DNA of 49,008 nucleotides from Legionella sp. GTDB taxonomy: Bacteria; Pseudomonadota; Gammaproteobacteria; Legionellales; Legionellaceae. The translations under genes and the position numbers were made by a program. Location: the NCBI GenBank assembly GCA_031291115.1, contig JARLJQ010000024.1, positions 1-49,008 of the forward strand, given 5' to 3'. Below, piece after piece: positions 45,862-49,008 of the stretch; positions within the stretch are counted from its first letter, which is position 1, and every line of letters begins with the position of its first letter. The notes under the pieces were generated by a model. It was not told the DNA's origin and ran no database searches. It saw only the letters and a program-made list of their open reading frames with translations.

Positions 45862-46004
45862 AGGGTCTGTTGACATTTCGCTAGACTGAGCCGAAATAGG
45901 CTGATTTTCGAGCACCTAAACGCAGCATACATTGAGTATGTGAGTATCGGAGCGGAGAGAATCGACCTATTTCGGCCAAGATAGTAGAAATGTCAACAGA
46001 CCCT
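45862..46004. mobile_element. MITE-like element, 143 bp copy
   Basis: Perfect 18-bp terminal inverted repeats AGGGTCTGTTGACATTTC / GAAATGTCAACAGACCCT. A second inner inverted pair, GCCGAAATAGG / CCTATTTCGGC, lies about 28 bases in from each end. No open frame. No clean target-site duplication is visible. Related copies are at 27135-27200 and 39523-39554. Confidence 0.8.
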
Positions 46005-46184
46005 CAGATTAAATCCTCAGATAACAAGGCATTCCATGTAGTCTGAATCACTATTTTATGTTAAAATTGAGTTCATTTTTTTCAAAAACTAAAGTCAGGT
46101 ATGCAAGACGACTACAGCCACTTTGAACCACGCAAATGCTGCCTTATTATACTTGCGTAATGCCGTCTAATCACAGGAGAGAGC

Positions 46185-47483
46185 ATGCCTCTAGTACCTA
46201 ATACCGATGAATTATTTCAAGGTTTTTCAAAACTTTCACGCGAAGAACGTTTTAAACGATTACTTGCTTTAGGCGCTATTACAGCAGAAGACGTGACGTT
46301 TTTAAAAAACGGCGGTATCAAAGATTTAAATCTTGCCGATAAACTCATCGAAAATGTGATTGGTTATTTCCAGCTTCCTCTTGGTGTCGCAACTAATTTC
46401 AACATCAATGGTCAGGATTACGTCATTCCTATGGCCGTTGAAGAAACATCCATTATTGCAGCCCTCTCCAAATCAGCCAAATGGATTCGACAATCCGGCG
46501 AGATCAAAACATGGGTAGAGGGTGATTGCATTTTAGGCCAGATTCAATTAGCCCAAGTAAATAACTTTCAAGAATTTTCACGTGTTTTCGACGCCAATCG
46601 CCACTATCTTATTGAAAAAGCCAACAAAGATGTAGCCGCAAACATGGTAAAACGTGGCGGCGGTGTCACTGATTTGCAATTACGCCAACTCCAAAGAGAA
46701 GACGGTAAAGACATGGCAGTGATTCATCTGACCATGAACAGCTGTGATGCAATGGGCGCTAATATTATTAACCAAGTACTGGAATACCTAAAGACACCTA
46801 TTGAAGAGCTCACAGGTGAAGAAGTAACCATGTGCATTCTGTCCAACTTGAACGATCAAAAACTAACAACAGCTCAAGTGACCATTCGCTCTATTGACCC
46901 GATTCTCGGCAATAAATTACAAGAAGCCTCATTATTTGCAGAAATGGACTCCTACAGAGCAGCCACTCATAATAAAGGTGTAATGAACGGTATTGATCCC
47001 GTCCTGATTGCGACCGGTAATGATTGGCGCGCAGTTGAAGCGGGCGTGCATGCTTATGCAGCACGAGAAGGCCGTTACCAAGCGATTACTCGGTGGCGTT
47101 ACAAAGACGGTGTACTAACCGGCCAATTAACTGCTCCCATTATTGTAGGCACGATTGGTGGCGTAACCGCCCTTCACCCAACAGCTAAAATGTGTTTACG
47201 GATGATGAACGTTGCTTCTGCTAATGAATTATCACAAGTGATTGCAGCCGTAGGTCTTGTCCAAAACTTAGGAGCCCTTAAAGCCTTATGTACTGAAGGA
47301 ATTATCCAGGGTCATATGAAGTTACATATAGATAACCTGCTGCTGGCTGCCGGTGCTAATGAAAATGAAATGCCTGAGCTTAAAGAGCGTTTACAAAACT
47401 GGCTTAATCAACACAAAAGAATCAGCTTAAACAACGCCCATGATCTCCTGGCCGAAATCCGACAAACACCGATTGCTGTATGA
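46185..47483 (+). CDS. mvaA: Hydroxymethylglutaryl-CoA reductase, class II
   Basis: Reduces HMG-CoA to mevalonate. ENVIG at 56-60, EETS at 86-89, DAMGAN at 188-193, catalytic Lys K264 in THNKGVMNG, Asp D280 in TGNDWRAVEAG, and the His H377 in GHMKLH; GTIGGVTALHPTA is also typical. The 432-residue length without a membrane anchor is that of class II enzymes. Cofactor preference cannot be read safely. It is coupled to the next kinase by an ATGA overlap. With the kinases and MvaD it makes up four steps of the mevalonate pathway in the window. Confidence 0.95.
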   Translation: MPLVPNTDELFQGFSKLSREERFKRLLALGAITAEDVTFLKNGGIKDLNLADKLIENVIGYFQLPLGVATNFNINGQDYVIPMAVEETSIIAALSKSAKWIRQSGEIKTWVEGDCILGQIQLAQVNNFQEFSRVFDANRHYLIEKANKDVAANMVKRGGGVTDLQLRQLQREDGKDMAVIHLTMNSCDAMGANIINQVLEYLKTPIEELTGEEVTMCILSNLNDQKLTTAQVTIRSIDPILGNKLQEASLFAEMDSYRAATHNKGVMNGIDPVLIATGNDWRAVEAGVHAYAAREGRYQAITRWRYKDGVLTGQLTAPIIVGTIGGVTALHPTAKMCLRMMNVASANELSQVIAAVGLVQNLGALKALCTEGIIQGHMKLHIDNLLLAAGANENEMPELKERLQNWLNQHKRISLNNAHDLLAEIRQTPIAV

Positions 47484-48346
47484 AATGGTCCATTCCTGCC
47501 AAAACTTTTTTATTAGGTGAATACGCTGCAGTAGCTGAAGCCTCTGCCATTGTACTCACCACGACCCCCTGCTTTGAACTGACGCTCACTACCGAAGAAG
47601 GCCTATCTGGAATTCATCCTGAGTCTCCAGCAGGCCTTTGGTGGCTGCAACAAGCTCACACAGGCAAAGGCCTTGCCTGGCACGACCCCTACGCAGGACG
47701 AGGCGGTTTAGGCGCATCCAGTGCGCAATTTCTAGGAAGCTATTGGGCAAGCTGCCTTATTCAAGGCAAACCATCTAATATAGAACACATGCTAGACGCC
47801 TATTATCAATGCGCTTGGACCGGTAAAGGTTTAAGACCAAGCGGATACGATGTAATAGCACAATCGTTGCAAGGAGCTGTTTTTATTAATAAAAAAAACC
47901 AGTTCATCCAATCCTATGCCTGGCCATTTAAGGATTTATCTTTTTTCCTGATTCACACCGGCGTAAAACTCGCAACGCACCATCATTTACAAGACACCAC
48001 CCTACCCAAACCAATAGACTATTTATCCACGCTGGTTGACGAAGCCCAACAGGCTTTTGAAACAGCGGATTCCAATCTATTAGTAAGTTGTATTAATCGC
48101 TACCATGAACAGCTTAGAGAATTAAATCTGGTTGCCGAACACAGTTTGAAGCTGATTAACGAATTTAAAGGATACCCTGAAGTGATCGCAGCTAAAGGTT
48201 GTGGTGCATTAGGTGCAGATATTTTGCTTTTGGTGAGTTCGCGCGACAATGCAACAACACTCAATAATAAATTAAATGCAAAAAATTGGACGGTACTAGC
48301 CAATGAAAATTCCCTATATTTTGCTCCCGAACTACCAAAATACTAA
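47480..48346 (+). CDS. mvaK2: GHMP kinase, probable phosphomevalonate kinase
   Basis: 288 residues. AKTFLLGEYAAVAEASAIVL is the N-terminal GHMP strand with the E of phosphomevalonate kinases, GRGGLGASSAQFLGSYW is motif 2 and AAKGCGALGADILLLV motif 3. It overlaps mvaA by 4 bp. Since a distinct mevalonate kinase lies at 37592, this one is the likely phosphomevalonate kinase, but it is shorter (most are 330-370) and the specificity is inferred from context. Confidence 0.78.
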   Translation: MKWSIPAKTFLLGEYAAVAEASAIVLTTTPCFELTLTTEEGLSGIHPESPAGLWWLQQAHTGKGLAWHDPYAGRGGLGASSAQFLGSYWASCLIQGKPSNIEHMLDAYYQCAWTGKGLRPSGYDVIAQSLQGAVFINKKNQFIQSYAWPFKDLSFFLIHTGVKLATHHHLQDTTLPKPIDYLSTLVDEAQQAFETADSNLLVSCINRYHEQLRELNLVAEHSLKLINEFKGYPEVIAAKGCGALGADILLLVSSRDNATTLNNKLNAKNWTVLANENSLYFAPELPKY

Positions 48347-48416
48347 CTGTATGCCATAATAAATATGCCTTTGTGCGATAAAGTTGCAAAAAAATAACAA
48401 ACATTAATAAAAACAC

Positions 48417-48444
48417 TTGAAATTCTGCTCTAATACGGTATTAT
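48417..48444 (+). promoter_or_regulatory. Promoter of the tRNA cluster
   Basis: TTGAAA (48417-48422) and TATTAT (48439-48444) separated by 16 bp, ending 13 bases before the first tRNA-Lys. Confidence 0.55.
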
Positions 48445-48457
48445 TCCCTCCTCTTTA

Positions 48458-48533
48458 GGGCCGTTAGCTCAGTTGGTAGAGCAGGAGGCTTTTAACCTCT
48501 GTGTCGTAGGTTCGAATCCTACACGGCCCACCA
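48458..48533 (+). tRNA. tRNA-Lys (anticodon TTT), copy 1
   Basis: 76 bases; acceptor GGGCCGT / ACGGCCC, D arm GCTC-AGTTGGTAGA-GC, anticodon loop CTTTTAA, T arm GTAGGTTCGAATCCTAC, encoded CCA. Confidence 0.98.
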
Positions 48534-48570
48534 GTTTTACAGTGTAGTTGTAGATAGTTTTGCCCTAAAG

Positions 48571-48646
48571 GGGCCGTTAGCTCAGTTGGTAGAGCAGGAG
48601 GCTTTTAACCTCTGTGTCGTAGGTTCGAATCCTACACGGCCCACCA
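48571..48646 (+). tRNA. tRNA-Lys (anticodon TTT), copy 2
   Basis: Identical to the first copy over all 76 bases, with a 37-bp spacer that differs from flanking sequence, indicating a tandem gene duplication or gene conversion. Confidence 0.98.
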
Positions 48647-48718
48647 TTTTGGTTACCAAGCACCAACAACAAACCAAAATATAAAAAACCAAAAAGCACA
48701 TCAAAACACCACCGCATT

Positions 48719-48795
48719 GCGCTCGTAGCTCAGCTGGATAGAGTACTTGGCTTCGAACCAAGGTGTCGGGGGTTCGAGTCCCTCCGAGCGCACCA
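48719..48795 (+). tRNA. tRNA-Arg (anticodon TCG)
   Basis: 77 bases; acceptor GCGCTCG / CGAGCGC, anticodon loop CTTCGAA in stem CTTGG/CCAAG, T arm GGGGGTTCGAGTCCCTC, encoded CCA. It probably shares the transcript of the Lys tRNAs. Confidence 0.97.
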
Positions 48796-48796
48796 T

Positions 48797-48934
48797 TTTG
48801 GGTCTTTCCCAATTGCGGGGGCACTCACCATTTAACAACAAAGAACCCTAACACGAGTTCTATAATTTGGGTCTTTCCCAATTGCGGGGGCACTCACCAT
48901 TTAACAACAAAGAACCCTAACACGAGTTCTATAA
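48797..48934. repeat. 69-bp tandem duplication after tRNA-Arg
   Basis: Two head-to-tail units (48797-48865 and 48866-48934) that appear identical, beginning TTTGGGTCTTTCCCAATTGC. Each contains a hairpin TTGGG-TCTTT-CCCAA and another AGAAC-CCTAACACGA-GTTCT followed by ATAATTT, so each could form a terminator-like end for the tRNA transcript. The remaining 74 bases to the window end show nothing I can name. Confidence 0.85.
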
Positions 48935-49008
48935 TTTTCAAAGTTCCGAAATCCATAAGCCCGTCTTTGTATCAACTTCATCTTTCTATGAAACCCCTCT
49001 GTAATCCC

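Larger units (their letters stand above)
45552..46184. other. Long intergenic stretch between hypothetical gene and mvaA
   Basis: No credible protein. It holds a promoter-like and a terminator-like sequence on the plus strand (45669-45853), a 143-bp MITE-like element (45862-46004) and the mvaA leader (46005-46184), with an AGGAGAG ribosome site before the mvaA ATG. Confidence 0.6.

Noticed and set aside
45733..45915. 60-codon minus-strand frame
   Set aside because: It spans the MITE-like end and the terminator hairpin and has no ribosome site or family resemblance.
48582..48824. Minus-strand open frame of 80 codons across tRNA-Lys and tRNA-Arg
   Set aside because: It is the antisense of tRNA genes; GTRTPDTLVRSQVLYPAELR is a well-known false protein produced by tRNA sequence.
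48797..48934. Two-unit repeat as a CRISPR array
   Set aside because: The units are 69 bp, head-to-tail with no unique spacers, and no cas genes are present.

Overview
The window comes from a low-GC gammaproteobacterium and almost certainly from the genus Legionella or a close relative, though not one I can name to species. Three genes point there: a Mip-type FKBP (12702-13406) nearly the same as the Legionella pneumophila virulence protein, a cysteine-containing Legionella-type major outer membrane protein (10342-11307), and a complete set of mevalonate-pathway kinases, decarboxylase and HMG-CoA reductase, which is rare in gammaproteobacteria. Most of the window is chromosomal housekeeping DNA. 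No phage or insertion sequence with a transposase is visible.

Layout. 1-6853: SulP anion transporter (-), then purB-nadB-nadA (+) for purine and de novo NAD synthesis, and a small secreted protein (-). 6946-14984: tRNA-Leu(CAA), a eukaryote-like sterol reductase (+), an SGNH lipase-like protein without a signal peptide (-), MOMP (-), AmpG-like permease (-), Mip (-), serine dehydratase (+). 15111-19191: tilS-accA (-) back to back with an Sfp-type phosphopantetheinyl transferase and birA (+), a cluster around fatty-acid synthesis. 19535-24685: csrA, an undecaprenyl-phosphate sugar transferase with an overlapping sugar epimerase (-), a SAM methyltransferase (+) and a POT peptide transporter (+). 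24677-29932: a 623-residue protein I cannot assign (-), trmL, lipA, a thioredoxin/DsbD-like fusion and a CBS protein (all -).

30032-33295 is an accessory island: a type II restriction-modification system with a small HTH controller overlapping the endonuclease gene, a convergent N6-adenine methyltransferase, and a two-palindrome operator just upstream of the controller that looks like a C-box. The endonuclease carries a visible internal duplication in which only the C-terminal half keeps the PD-ExK catalytic residues.

33588-48346 returns to core genes: BON lipoprotein (-), phaC, cbpA-cbpM, ftsB (+), mevalonate kinase and diphosphomevalonate decarboxylase (-), cpoB and pal (-), an Mla-type lipid transport operon (STAS-permease fusion, ATPase, MCE protein, lipoprotein; -), a candidate effector-like protein (-), then HMG-CoA reductase and a second GHMP kinase (+). 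The window ends with two identical tRNA-Lys(TTT), tRNA-Arg(TCG) and a 69-bp tandem duplication.

Two dispersed non-coding repeat families are interleaved with the genes. One is an 82-86 bp hairpin element with arms of about 28 bp, mostly placed at the 3' ends of genes and once supplying a stop codon. The other is a MITE-like family with terminal repeats beginning AGGGTCTGTTGAC, present as a 143-bp copy, an internally deleted 66-bp copy and a bare 32-bp hairpin. Many start codons proposed here (ATG inside longer open frames that begin with TTG or GTG) were chosen from visible ribosome binding sites and family alignments recalled from memory; no database search was run.
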